From Acidobacteria bacterium UBA823 (lineage in GTDB: Bacteria > Acidobacteriota > Vicinamibacteria > Vicinamibacterales > UBA823): a stretch of DNA of 27,447 nt. This document shows positions 8,494 through 17,053 of the stretch, piece after piece. Position 1 is the stretch's first letter; every line of letters begins with the position of its first letter. The notes under the pieces are model-generated. The model had not been told where the DNA came from. It saw only the letters and a list, made by a program, of their open reading frames with translations, and did no database searches. Where the stretch lies: contig DBHR01000032.1 of assembly GCA_002296225.1 (NCBI GenBank), forward strand, positions 44,733-72,179, read 5' to 3'. A program made the position numbers and the translations under genes.

Positions 8494-10101
8494 ATGCGTC
8501 GCACTGCACTGACGGTCGCTTGCCTGCTGTTCGTCACTTTCCCGCTCGGCGCGCAGTCCGACCCGCCGAGGCTCATCGTCCTGGTGGTGGTCGATCAGAT
8601 GCGAGCCGATTATATCGGTCGGTTCCAGCATCAGTGGACGTCTGGTCTGCAGCGGCTGCTCGATGACGGTGCCTGGTTCCGCCAGGCGGCGTATCCCTAC
8701 TTCCAGACCAACACGTGCGTTGGGCACGCCACCATCTCGACCGGTAGCCTGCCAGAGGCCCATGGCATCATCGGCAACAATTGGTACGACCGCGATGAAG
8801 GCCGCCTCCGCGCCTGCGCCGACGATGCCAACTCGCTGCTCGTGAGTTACGGCGACCCGGTTGAGGCCGCGCTCGGTCCTGGTAGCTTGATGATGCCGAC
8901 CCTCAGCGACGAGTTACGCACGCAGGCTGCAGCGCGAGTCGTAAGCCTCTCGATGAAACCAAGGGTAGCGGTCATGCTAGCCGGCCAGAGAGCTGACGCC
9001 GCGCTCTGGAGGCAAGACACCGCCTGGGTCACGTCGACCGCTTACGCTCGTGAACCGGTCGCATTCGTCGAACGGTTCCTGAGCGCCAATCCGGTGGACG
9101 ACGACCTGGGTAAGATCTGGGCCCGCACGCTACCCGAAGATGCATATCTGTTTGCCGGCGCCGTCGAAGCAAGCCGTCCATTCGAAGGGTGGACCGCTGG
9201 GTTGCCACACGCGCTGGTCGGTCGTGGCGATACGCCCGACCTGCTCTTCTACCAAAAGTGGATGGCCAGTCCCTGGTCGAACGACTACCTCGGCCGCTTG
9301 GCAACCGAGGCCGTCGTCGCGCTAGATCTCGGCCAACGGCAGGCAACCGATTACCTCGCCCTTGGTCTCTCGGCGCTCGATTGGGCGGGCCATCGGTTCG
9401 GGCCGCGCAGTCACGAAGTGCAGGACGTCCTCATCCAGTTGGACCGTATGCTCGGTCGTCTCTTCGCCGACCTAGACACCATCGTCGGCTCTGAGCGCTA
9501 CCTCGTCGCGCTGACGGCTGATCACGGTGTGATGCCGATTCCGGAACACCGGTCACGCCTGGCGGATGCCGGTCGACTCTCGGCCCAGCAGATCGTCAAC
9601 GCGGCCGAAACAGCCGTGCGTGCGGAGCTCGGACCCGGCCAGTATGTCGCCAGATTCGAAGAGCAAGACTTTTACTTCGAGCCTGGCATCTACGCCAGGC
9701 TCCTGGCCCAGCCGGATGCGCTCAAGCGCGTCACTGACGCCATCCAAGCGGTGGAAGGTGTGGCCAAGGTCTACCGTGGGGACACGATTCCGGGACGACG
9801 CGACACAGGAGATATGGTTGAACGTGCCTTGGCCCGAAACTATTACCTGGGCCGGAGTGGGGACCTCTTGGTCGTACCGCGGCCCTACTGGACTACCTCC
9901 ACCAACGCCGCCGGTCATGGTACGAGCTATGGCTACGACAACAGGGTGCCGATCTTGATGATGGGCAAATGGATCGTTGCCGGCCACTATTTGGCCAAAG
10001 TCACCCCGGCTGACATCGCACCAACGCTGGCGGAAATTGCCGGCATCACGCTCGCGCGCACTGATGGCCGCATCCTTATCGAAGCGCTCGGCGGTCTGTA
10101 G
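8494..10101 (+). CDS. PafA-like alkaline phosphatase superfamily enzyme, exported
   Basis: This is a two-zinc phosphomonoesterase-type enzyme of the alkaline phosphatase / nucleotide pyrophosphatase superfamily, released to the periplasm or outside (signal peptide 1-20, LGA-Q21). Active-site residues match PafA by spacing. They are metal Asp34 (VVDQMR), nucleophile Thr74 (TNTCVGH), Asn95 (GIIGNNW), Lys155 and Arg157 (MKPR), Asp296/His300 (DWAGH), Asp343/His344 (ADHG) and His475 (AGHG). The Lys/Arg pair and the Asn argue for monoesterase rather than diesterase activity. Such enzymes free phosphate from organic esters with little dependence on phosphate repression. No strong Shine-Dalgarno precedes ATG 8494, but the signal peptide starts there. 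Length (535 aa) is typical. Confidence 0.92.
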   Translation: MRRTALTVACLLFVTFPLGAQSDPPRLIVLVVVDQMRADYIGRFQHQWTSGLQRLLDDGAWFRQAAYPYFQTNTCVGHATISTGSLPEAHGIIGNNWYDRDEGRLRACADDANSLLVSYGDPVEAALGPGSLMMPTLSDELRTQAAARVVSLSMKPRVAVMLAGQRADAALWRQDTAWVTSTAYAREPVAFVERFLSANPVDDDLGKIWARTLPEDAYLFAGAVEASRPFEGWTAGLPHALVGRGDTPDLLFYQKWMASPWSNDYLGRLATEAVVALDLGQRQATDYLALGLSALDWAGHRFGPRSHEVQDVLIQLDRMLGRLFADLDTIVGSERYLVALTADHGVMPIPEHRSRLADAGRLSAQQIVNAAETAVRAELGPGQYVARFEEQDFYFEPGIYARLLAQPDALKRVTDAIQAVEGVAKVYRGDTIPGRRDTGDMVERALARNYYLGRSGDLLVVPRPYWTTSTNAAGHGTSYGYDNRVPILMMGKWIVAGHYLAKVTPADIAPTLAEIAGITLARTDGRILIEALGGL

Positions 10102-10149
10102 TCGCCATATCGAATAGCTGGCCTCTAGTCGGCGGTCTTACCTTTGCAG

Positions 10150-11433
10150 ATGAACTTCGAGAATGGACTAGACTTCGCGCGGACGCAGGACGCGGCGGAC
10201 CCCCTATCGTCATTCCGTGCTCGCTTCACCATCCCAAAGCGGCCCGATGGTACTGACCTCATCTACCTATGTGGGAACTCCCTAGGATTGCAGCCGAAGG
10301 CGGCCATCGCGCTGGTCCATGAAGAGCTGGAGGCCTGGGGCACAATGGCGGTAGGCGCGCACTTCGCAGCGCGACGACCATGGGTATCCTATCCGGATCA
10401 CCTAGCACCAGCTGCGGCTGCGCTTGTCGGCGCCAACCCGAGCGAAGTGGTAGCCATGAATACGCTCACCGTCAATCTGCACCTCATGATGGTGAGTTTC
10501 TATCGGCCCACGGCGGCCCGGCACAAGGTGCTGATCGAACGGCCGGCTTTCCCGTCGGATCGATACGCCGTCGAATCACAGATCCGTTTTCACGGCTTCG
10601 ACCCGACTGCATCGCTGATCGAGGTCGGCCCACGTCATGACGAATCCACTATCCGAATGGAAGACCTCGAGGCGTGTATCCGCGCTGAAGGTTCAACGAT
10701 CGCGCTCCTCCTGCTGCCCGGCGTAAATTACTACAACGGTCAGGTGTTCGACATGGCGGAGCTTGTCCGTCTCGGCCATGCAAAGGGCTGTATGGTCGGA
10801 TTCGATCTGGCGCACGCCGTGGGAAACATCTCGCTTCGGTTGCACGACTGGAACACGGATTTCGCCGTGTGGTGCACATACAAATACCTCAACGGAGGTC
10901 CGGGCTCGATTGCTGGCTGCTTCGTGCACGAACGGCACCGCGACTGGGTCGACAAGCCGAGATTAGCAGGATGGTGGGGACATGATAAGGCCTCGCGGTT
11001 CCAGATGGGCCGTGACTTCAATCCAATTCCTGGCGCTGAAGGATGGCAGGTGAGTAATGCGCCGATCCTGTCAATGGCGCCGGTACTAGCGTCACTGGGC
11101 GTCTTCGAGGAGGCGGGCATGCGGACGCTCACAGCGAAGTCCGACCGTCTGACGTCGTACTTGGCTTACCTAGTGCGCGAGGAACTCGGTGCCAGCGTTG
11201 AGATCCTCACGCCGTCGGACTCCGCGCAACGAGGCTGTCAGCTCTCGCTGCGCGTTTTGGGCACACGTGCGGACCAGCGCAGGGTCTTCGAGGCCCTAGA
11301 GACGCACGGGGTCGTCTGTGACTGGCGAGAGCCGGATGTGATCCGCGCGGCACCGGTGCCGCTCTATAACCGTTTCGAGGATGTCTTTGAGTTCGTAGGC
11401 GTCTTGAAACGAGCGTTGGCGTCGAACGCCTAG
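10150..11433 (+). CDS. kynU: Kynureninase
   Basis: This PLP enzyme cleaves kynurenine or 3-hydroxykynurenine to (3-hydroxy)anthranilate and alanine in the cytosolic tryptophan degradation pathway. The sequence shows YLCGNSLGLQP near residue 40, the cofactor-contact stretch GFDLAHAVGN, and the PLP lysine Lys245 in TYKYLNGGPGS. It also has the signature LAGWWGH and the C-terminal RAAPVPLYNRFEDV. At 427 aa from ATG 10150 it is of normal length. A TTG two codons upstream is a weaker alternative, and neither start has a strong ribosome site. It follows the phosphatase by 48 bp and converges on an aminotransferase gene. No kynurenine formamidase or tryptophan dioxygenase gene is recognisable in the window. 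Confidence 0.95.
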   Translation: MNFENGLDFARTQDAADPLSSFRARFTIPKRPDGTDLIYLCGNSLGLQPKAAIALVHEELEAWGTMAVGAHFAARRPWVSYPDHLAPAAAALVGANPSEVVAMNTLTVNLHLMMVSFYRPTAARHKVLIERPAFPSDRYAVESQIRFHGFDPTASLIEVGPRHDESTIRMEDLEACIRAEGSTIALLLLPGVNYYNGQVFDMAELVRLGHAKGCMVGFDLAHAVGNISLRLHDWNTDFAVWCTYKYLNGGPGSIAGCFVHERHRDWVDKPRLAGWWGHDKASRFQMGRDFNPIPGAEGWQVSNAPILSMAPVLASLGVFEEAGMRTLTAKSDRLTSYLAYLVREELGASVEILTPSDSAQRGCQLSLRVLGTRADQRRVFEALETHGVVCDWREPDVIRAAPVPLYNRFEDVFEFVGVLKRALASNA

Positions 11434-11485
11434 AGGACAGGACGCACGCACGGAAACGAGCATCAGGAGTCGGATCGTCTGGCCT

Positions 11486-11508
11486 GCTTCGACTCGACCG
11501 GTCGAAGC
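11486..11508. terminator. Hairpin between convergent kynU and aminotransferase
   Basis: GCTTCGAC (11486-11493) and GTCGAAGC (11501-11508) form a perfect 8-bp stem with a 7-nt loop, placed between two convergent genes. There is no T-tract on either side, so it may work in both directions but inefficiently. Confidence 0.4.
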
Positions 11509-11510
11509 GC

Positions 11511-12635
11511 CTAGTCCGCGATGTCGGTAAGAAGCTGGTGGATCCGCTCGAGGCCGCCACGGAGATAATCGGCCGGCAAACCAAAACTAATCCGCAAGTG
11601 TTGATCGACGTTGAAGTGATCGCCGGGCGCAACGAGCGCATTCTTTTCCTTGATCAACCGTTCGACGAATGTTGTTGAGTTTACGTCCAGCGCATAGCGT
11701 GGGAACGCGATTGCTGCGGCCCCGGGCGGAACGATCGATAGCAGGTCGCCGTGCGAACGCAGCCACTCCTCGAAAATTGGGTAGCCGCGCCGAATGTAGT
11801 CGCGCGTCCGTTGAAGAAGCTTCGGCCTCACCTCGGGTGACAGGGCGATCGCCGCGAGTTGGTTCGAGAGCGTCGCCACGCTGATCGTCGTGTACTCGTG
11901 ACGCGCCCACGCTTTGTCAACCTCGGCGGGCGGCCCAACGATCCACCCCACCCGCAGTCCTGGCAAACCGTAGGCCTTGCTCACGCTGTTGTTGGCGAAC
12001 AGTTTGTCGTAGCGCCCCCAGAATGATGGGGTCTCCTCGTCAGTCAGACGCTCGGCCCCGCTATACACCTCATCGGCCAGTAGCCACGCACCGACCCGAT
12101 CCGCCGCCGCGACGACGGCGTCCATCTCGCCGGACGACATGATGTGACCGGTTGGGTTGTTCGGATTGCAAACAGCAACCAGCTTCGTGCGATCCGTAAC
12201 AGCCCGGGCGAGTGAATCAACATCGAGCGCCCATCCCTGCTCACTTGCTAAGTCGAACGTCCGGACCACCATTCCGAGGTTCTGGGCCGCGCCCCAAACC
12301 TGCAGATAGTTCGGCGCCATAACGGCGATCTCGTCACCCGGTTCGAGTAATGTCTGCAACGAAATGAAGTTAGCCTCGATGCACCCGACCGTGACTAAGA
12401 CGTTCTCCGGTGTCGCGCCGGGATAAAGCGCGGCGATCCGCTCGCGCAGCTCGGGTATGCCGTTGGCCTGTGAGTAGACGAACTCGGTCGAGAGGAGCTG
12501 GTCGACCTGCGCCGGGTCAGGAACCAAGTCGCGCACCGTCGCCGGATGCACCCCACTCTCCGACAGATTGTAGTCAACCTGGTTCTCCCATTTCGACATC
12601 ATTCGTTCCATGACGAACGGCTGGAATTTCGACAT
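11511..12635 (-). CDS. PLP-dependent aminotransferase, class I/II
   Basis: This 374-residue fold-type I aminotransferase transfers amino groups between an amino acid and a 2-oxo acid in the cytosol. Visible marks are VCNPNNPTG (about 156-163), the PLP-ring Asp188 in LADEVY, the Schiff-base Lys220 in NNSVSKAYGLPGLRVGW, and the substrate-carboxylate Arg in HLRISFG near the C-terminus. ATG 12635 follows AGGAG at an 8-nt spacing. Its neighbour kynU makes kynurenine or aromatic amino acid transamination a possibility, but the genes converge and are not one operon, and specificity cannot be read from the sequence. The family subgroup is uncertain. Confidence 0.92.
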   Translation of the reverse strand: MSKFQPFVMERMMSKWENQVDYNLSESGVHPATVRDLVPDPAQVDQLLSTEFVYSQANGIPELRERIAALYPGATPENVLVTVGCIEANFISLQTLLEPGDEIAVMAPNYLQVWGAAQNLGMVVRTFDLASEQGWALDVDSLARAVTDRTKLVAVCNPNNPTGHIMSSGEMDAVVAAADRVGAWLLADEVYSGAERLTDEETPSFWGRYDKLFANNSVSKAYGLPGLRVGWIVGPPAEVDKAWARHEYTTISVATLSNQLAAIALSPEVRPKLLQRTRDYIRRGYPIFEEWLRSHGDLLSIVPPGAAAIAFPRYALDVNSTTFVERLIKEKNALVAPGDHFNVDQHLRISFGLPADYLRGGLERIHQLLTDIAD

Positions 12636-12712
12636 TCAGTGCACTCCTGATGGGCCGTGACTCTAGGTGTTGATGCTTGCCAGTCCCTACCGTTGCCGCG
12701 TCATCCGCTGCG

Positions 12713-12964
12713 CTACTTCCGCGCAGCCAACGCCTGCCGACTCCACCCAATGTATTCGATCTGCTCCACATCGGTCGGCGCATTGCCTGCACCAGCCTGC
12801 CACGCAGCCCTTGCGGCGGCACCTCATCCCAATGCCTCATCGGGGTAAGGCTGGTAGGTCGGAATAACGATCTCTTCCTCCCAAGCGCGCACCCGCTCCT
12901 GAGCGGCAGCGGGTAACGCGAAGGCGGCGATAAGAACCGTAACGATGAGTAAGTGGGCTCTCAT
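12713..12964 (-). pseudogene. Remnant of an exported DUF5107-TPR gene, middle deleted
   Basis: This is the two ends of a large gene joined in frame. It starts at ATG 12964 with a signal peptide (LPAAAQE). Then comes VRAWEEEIVIPTYQPYPDE, which matches the N-terminus of the intact DUF5107 protein at 14098-17019 (VKTWAGQVVIPTYPLHPDD). After that the sequence jumps to ALG, a TGA (12824-12826), and 36 more codons that end in TAG at 12713-12715. Those 36 residues align without gaps to the last 36 of the intact protein, with 16 identities by my count, including WQAGA, AP and EQxE. The intact protein reads ALGR where the remnant reads ALG-stop, consistent with CGA becoming TGA. About 910 codons are missing. 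A 46-residue peptide could still be made, but no function is expected. Assembly error is an alternative. Confidence 0.8.
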
Positions 12965-13036
12965 GGCGGGGATTATAGTTGGTCTCTGGTCGCTAAACGG
13001 TAGAATCAACCTGACTCGCAGTTACAGGAGACTCCT

Positions 13037-14032
13037 ATGCGCTCGCCTTCACTCCGGCTGTCACTCAGCCTTGGCGTCTGGATTGCCTGCGTGGCGGCCC
13101 CAACACCGTCGTCCGGCCAGACAACCCACGAATTCAAGGCTACCACCTACTACAATACGTTCTCGTTCGCTCATCCGCCGGCCCTGCGGATCAACCCGGG
13201 CGACCGCGTCGTGACGAAGACTATTGACGCGCGGGGCGCCGACGAGAACGGCATCAAGGTCGCGCCGGGTCCAAATCCGCAAATCGGACCGTTCTACGTT
13301 GAAGGGGCCGAGCCAGGCGACGTTCTCGTCGTGCGGCTCGAGAAAATCGAACCAAACCGCGACAGCGCGTTCTCAAGTTCGGTCCTGGCGCCTTACGCCG
13401 CGGATCCATCGTTCCTCCGTTACGAAGCGCTTGACCAGCAACAAACCGAAACCTGGGAGCTCGACCGCGTCGAACGTGTGGCACGACCGACGACGACGGC
13501 GTTCCGGCAGCAGGGGATTGAGATCCCGTTCCGTCCGATGCTCGGCTGTATCGGGGTCGCGCCGCCGCGGAAGGAAGCTGTCTGGACCGCAACGCCAGGT
13601 GAATTCGGTGGCAACCTCGATTATTTTGGAATGATCGCGGGCACAACCGTCATGCTGCCGGTTGCAGAACCAGGCGCGCTACTGTTCATCGGTGACGGTC
13701 ATGCGCGGCAGGGAGAAGGCGAGGTCGTCGGCAACGCCCTTGAGGTCTCGATGGACGTGGAATTCTCAGTCGACCTGATCAAGGACAAGGAGATCGGCTG
13801 GCCGCGAATCGAAACCGACGAGTACATTATCGTGCTCGGCAGCGCGCGTCCGCTGTTACAGGCGCTTCAGCACGCCACGACCGAACTCCAGCGCTGGCTT
13901 ATGACTGACTACGGCTATGACGAGCGCGGCTCGTCACTGCTGATGGGCCATGCGCTGGAATACGAGGTCGTCCAGGTCGTCGACCCACATTTCACGATCG
14001 CGGCCAAGATGTCGAAGGAGTTCTTGCGGTAA
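13037..14032 (+). CDS. Acetamidase/formamidase family protein, exported
   Basis: The product (331 aa) belongs to the FmdA/AmdA family, whose members hydrolyse short amides to ammonia and an acid. Visible family features are NPGDRVVTKTIDARG, the turn IGPFYVEGAEPGDVLVV, PFRPMLGCIGVAPP, the GEFGGNLD segment, and LFIGDGHARQGEGEV, which carries likely metal-binding Asp and His. The N-terminus is a signal peptide (cleavage near SSGQ, residue 28), so this copy acts outside the cytoplasm, unlike the classic cytosolic enzymes. AGGAG lies 7 nt before ATG 13037. It starts 72 bp from the divergent DUF5107 remnant and is followed by the convergent intact DUF5107 gene. The substrate is unknown. Confidence 0.92.
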   Translation: MRSPSLRLSLSLGVWIACVAAPTPSSGQTTHEFKATTYYNTFSFAHPPALRINPGDRVVTKTIDARGADENGIKVAPGPNPQIGPFYVEGAEPGDVLVVRLEKIEPNRDSAFSSSVLAPYAADPSFLRYEALDQQQTETWELDRVERVARPTTTAFRQQGIEIPFRPMLGCIGVAPPRKEAVWTATPGEFGGNLDYFGMIAGTTVMLPVAEPGALLFIGDGHARQGEGEVVGNALEVSMDVEFSVDLIKDKEIGWPRIETDEYIIVLGSARPLLQALQHATTELQRWLMTDYGYDERGSSLLMGHALEYEVVQVVDPHFTIAAKMSKEFLR

Positions 14033-14097
14033 AGCGTGACTGCCATGAGTCCCCGGTCTTCTGCTTGAGACCAGAGGCTAGGAGTGGTTCGGAGGAG

Positions 14098-17019
14098 CTA
14101 ACTCACGGCCTCTAGGTGCGTCTGACACTTCGAAATAAACTCCCTCTGTTCGTCGTTCAGTGGTGCCCCGTCAGCGCCGGCTTGCCAGGTCACGCGCGCA
14201 TCGGCAGCACGGCCGAGCGCAGCCAACGCGTGGCCTTTCCAGTATAGAGCCCGAGCCTCGCGCGGCTGCGACGGGCGCCCGACGTGCAGGTGCTCGGGAT
14301 AGGTCACCGCCGCCTCAAAATCCTCAAGGGCCAGCATCGGGTCACCATCCTTCAGCCGTTTGCGACCTCGCTCAAGGTGGGCATCAACAAAGACGAGCCA
14401 GTTGTCGATATCTCCCTCCCAGTTCCAGTAGGTCGCGGCGTCCAGCACCGCCAGCGCCTCGTCAAATTGCCGTTCGCAAAGATAGGCACGCGCTAGCACC
14501 GTCGTAACATCGCTCCGTCGCGACGGCGCCGGGGACATGCTTTCCAAGAGCACAATCGCCTCCGGACACCTCCCGAGAGCGAGCAGCACGTTCGCAAGAT
14601 CGCGATGCGCCACCTGGTCGGACGGCCGGGCTGCAACAGCCTCACGGAGCCAAGCAGCTGCGTCGCTCAACGTGCCTTGCCGCTTCCAGGCATCAATCCC
14701 GAGATTTCTGAACGCCACGCTCAGCGTGCGATCGCGACGCCCAGCTTGTGTCCAATGCTGCACGGCGTCATCGAGACGACCTAGCCCGGCTAGCAAACTA
14801 CCAAGATACAGATGGGCCGACGCATCATTGGGGTATCGTGCGATTGCGTATTCAAAGATGGGCAGGGCATCGACCTGCGAGGGAAAGACGTAATCCCCGC
14901 GCGTCGCCCGCGCACGGCACAGCCAGTCTGCCGCCATGTCGTCGTCGCCTGCACGTGACGTGTAATACGCGACGTGGTACAGCGGCAACGGGCGCACGGC
15001 TTGATCCGGGACGCCCTCGATGAGCGTCGCGCGTAACATGGCGGACGCATCATCGAAACACCCAAGGTCGGCGAGGCACAACCCGAGCTCCAAGCAGGTG
15101 AACTCCGGTTCGCCGACAAAGGCGCGTACCTCGACGGCGAATCGGGCCCAACCACCGCCGCTCGCCATGGCCACGACGGCGCGCGGCACCAGTCGAGTAG
15201 TTCCACCGGCTATCGCTTCCTCCGCCAAGCGTTTCGCACGAACTGACTCGCCCGCGAAATGTGCCGCTAGGATCATCCACTCGAACAGGCGAACTCGGTC
15301 GGTCTCGGCAGCTTCATACGCCGTCGTGAGCGCGGCAAGCGCTTCCTGGAACGCACCCTGCCGCATCTTCGCGCGGGCGACCACGCCCAGTCCTAGCGGC
15401 TCGGTGCCCTTCCGGGCCGCGGCCTCGGTCCCGCATTTGAGCGCGTCGGCGACGCGATCCTGCCTGAGCCGGACAACGCCCAGCGCATGCCACGCCGCTC
15501 CGTCATCCGGGCTGTTTGCCAGGGCACGCGTCAGCCGCTCGCTCGCCATCTCGTAAACACCTGCCTGCCCCTCCAGCTTCGCTAGGGACACAAGCGCCCC
15601 GGCATGCGAAGACTCCTCCGCCAACGCCCGCCGGTACCACTCACGGGCCTTGACGCGGTCCATCAATCGCTCGAACGCCGCGCCGCGGACGTGCATCTCG
15701 TCGGCGCCCTTCGGCTCGGACCACTCGCGACTCAACTCTGCCGGAATCGTTACGTCCGGAATCTCCAGCGGCGACCGGTACTCGGCGAGTAACGTGCCAT
15801 CCGCGGCGGTGATCTTGACGTCAACCGAACTCCCCGCCTCCAGACTCAAACCGATCTGCTCCACGCGTTCCGGCGTCAGGTCCACGCGACCGGCGAACAG
15901 CGCGGCGGTGCCTCGCCGAAGCTCGACCCGCGCGCCAGCGTGCGCTGCGGTCACAGCAAGCCGGAATTGAACCTGCCCATCGGCGTCGGCGCGCTCGATC
16001 GCAACGTCCCTGGTCGCGTACTCAAAACCTGTTCCAAGGTCAGCCACGGGATACCACCATTCCTGCCAAGCGATTTCCTGGCCAGGACCGAGGATGCCGT
16101 AGTCAGTTTGTGTCCGGAGGGGGCCACTCTGGACCTCTATGTAGGGACCTGAATCATCGGCGAGCGCCGTCTGACTCATCCGTCCAGCGTCTGAGTGTCC
16201 CCACGTCCACGCCTTCTTGCCAGGCACGACACGATGATCGGCGCACTGCACCAAACCGTAGTCGTCTCCTACGTCGTAGACACCGAAGAAATCGAACGGG
16301 CATGCGTAGGCGAACACCGGCGTCGCATCGGGATAGTTTCTCAGCCAGCGCAAGTCCCGTCCGGCGGCGATCGGCCACGGGAAAAAGCGGTCGTGATCGC
16401 TCGCGGCTTTCATCGGGTAGCAGAAACGCGTCTTGGGTGTGTTCGGAAAGGCCGTGTTATTCCAGAAATAATAAGAATGAAAGCCGTCGGTCGGATTGAA
16501 GATGACAATGCGCTCTTCCAGATACGCTCGGCCCGGGCGCAGCGTGAACCGCACCTCCCACCCCGTGCGGAAGTTCATCTCCGTATAGCCGATGATGAAC
16601 GAGGCTGAGCCGTCCGGATGCTCAACCGTCACGACGTCGACCGGGGAGTAACTCGTCACTGTGTGGCTCTGTGGGCCCCGATTCCACTCGATACCACCCG
16701 AAAACCAAGCACCACGCAACGCAATCAGGCCGGGTTTAATCACGCTATTCCGGTAGAACATTTCGCGGTCACGGGTTTTGTCGTAGACCGAGAGGATCCG
16801 CCCACCCAGCGCAGGAATGCACATCGCCCTGAAGTACTCGTTCTCAAGGAAGAGCGCTCGATAGGACTGGTCCACCTTCGTCCGCGAGAGGTGATCCTGC
16901 ATCGTGTACGGGTAGATGAGGGTGCCCTCAAGTTCGAAGAACCGAGGATTTACATCGTCTGGATGCAGCGGATACGTGGGAATGACGACTTGACCGGCCC
17001 AGGTTTTAACCAGAGACAT
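14098..17019 (-). CDS. DUF5107 domain protein with C-terminal TPR array
   Basis: The first 380 residues or so are a DUF5107 domain, which resembles the galactose-mutarotase / sugar-binding beta-sandwich fold. Characteristic stretches are VVIPTYPLHPDDVNPRFF, the strand pair ALGGRILSVYDK, GGIEWNRGPQSH, YFWNNTAFP and WTWGHSDAGR. A linker (to about 460) leads into many tetratricopeptide repeats up to the C-terminus (for example AWHALGVVRLRQDRVADAL, YLGSLLAGLGRLDDAV, ALYWKGHALAALGRAADA), implying a protein-binding scaffold. I see no signal peptide at ATG 17019, whereas the remnant at 12713-12964 has one. The Shine-Dalgarno is weak. The gene lies 34 bp downstream of the CoA-transferase gene on the same strand and is probably co-transcribed. 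Function unknown; a role with sugars or glycoconjugates is inferred from the fold only. Confidence 0.88.
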   Translation of the reverse strand: MSLVKTWAGQVVIPTYPLHPDDVNPRFFELEGTLIYPYTMQDHLSRTKVDQSYRALFLENEYFRAMCIPALGGRILSVYDKTRDREMFYRNSVIKPGLIALRGAWFSGGIEWNRGPQSHTVTSYSPVDVVTVEHPDGSASFIIGYTEMNFRTGWEVRFTLRPGRAYLEERIVIFNPTDGFHSYYFWNNTAFPNTPKTRFCYPMKAASDHDRFFPWPIAAGRDLRWLRNYPDATPVFAYACPFDFFGVYDVGDDYGLVQCADHRVVPGKKAWTWGHSDAGRMSQTALADDSGPYIEVQSGPLRTQTDYGILGPGQEIAWQEWWYPVADLGTGFEYATRDVAIERADADGQVQFRLAVTAAHAGARVELRRGTAALFAGRVDLTPERVEQIGLSLEAGSSVDVKITAADGTLLAEYRSPLEIPDVTIPAELSREWSEPKGADEMHVRGAAFERLMDRVKAREWYRRALAEESSHAGALVSLAKLEGQAGVYEMASERLTRALANSPDDGAAWHALGVVRLRQDRVADALKCGTEAAARKGTEPLGLGVVARAKMRQGAFQEALAALTTAYEAAETDRVRLFEWMILAAHFAGESVRAKRLAEEAIAGGTTRLVPRAVVAMASGGGWARFAVEVRAFVGEPEFTCLELGLCLADLGCFDDASAMLRATLIEGVPDQAVRPLPLYHVAYYTSRAGDDDMAADWLCRARATRGDYVFPSQVDALPIFEYAIARYPNDASAHLYLGSLLAGLGRLDDAVQHWTQAGRRDRTLSVAFRNLGIDAWKRQGTLSDAAAWLREAVAARPSDQVAHRDLANVLLALGRCPEAIVLLESMSPAPSRRSDVTTVLARAYLCERQFDEALAVLDAATYWNWEGDIDNWLVFVDAHLERGRKRLKDGDPMLALEDFEAAVTYPEHLHVGRPSQPREARALYWKGHALAALGRAADARVTWQAGADGAPLNDEQREFISKCQTHLEAVS

Positions 17020-17053
17020 GTTCGTGAAAACGTTCTCGCAATTAGCGGCTCGG

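Noticed and set aside
8343..8763. Minus-strand ORFs across the phosphatase start
   Set aside because: They overlap the signal peptide and active-site region of the PafA-like gene and lack any recognisable sequence or ribosome site.
12824..12826. In-frame TGA in the DUF5107 remnant as a second selenocysteine codon
   Set aside because: The aligned position in the intact paralogue is arginine, not cysteine, and most of the gene is deleted. A CGA-to-TGA mutation explains it.
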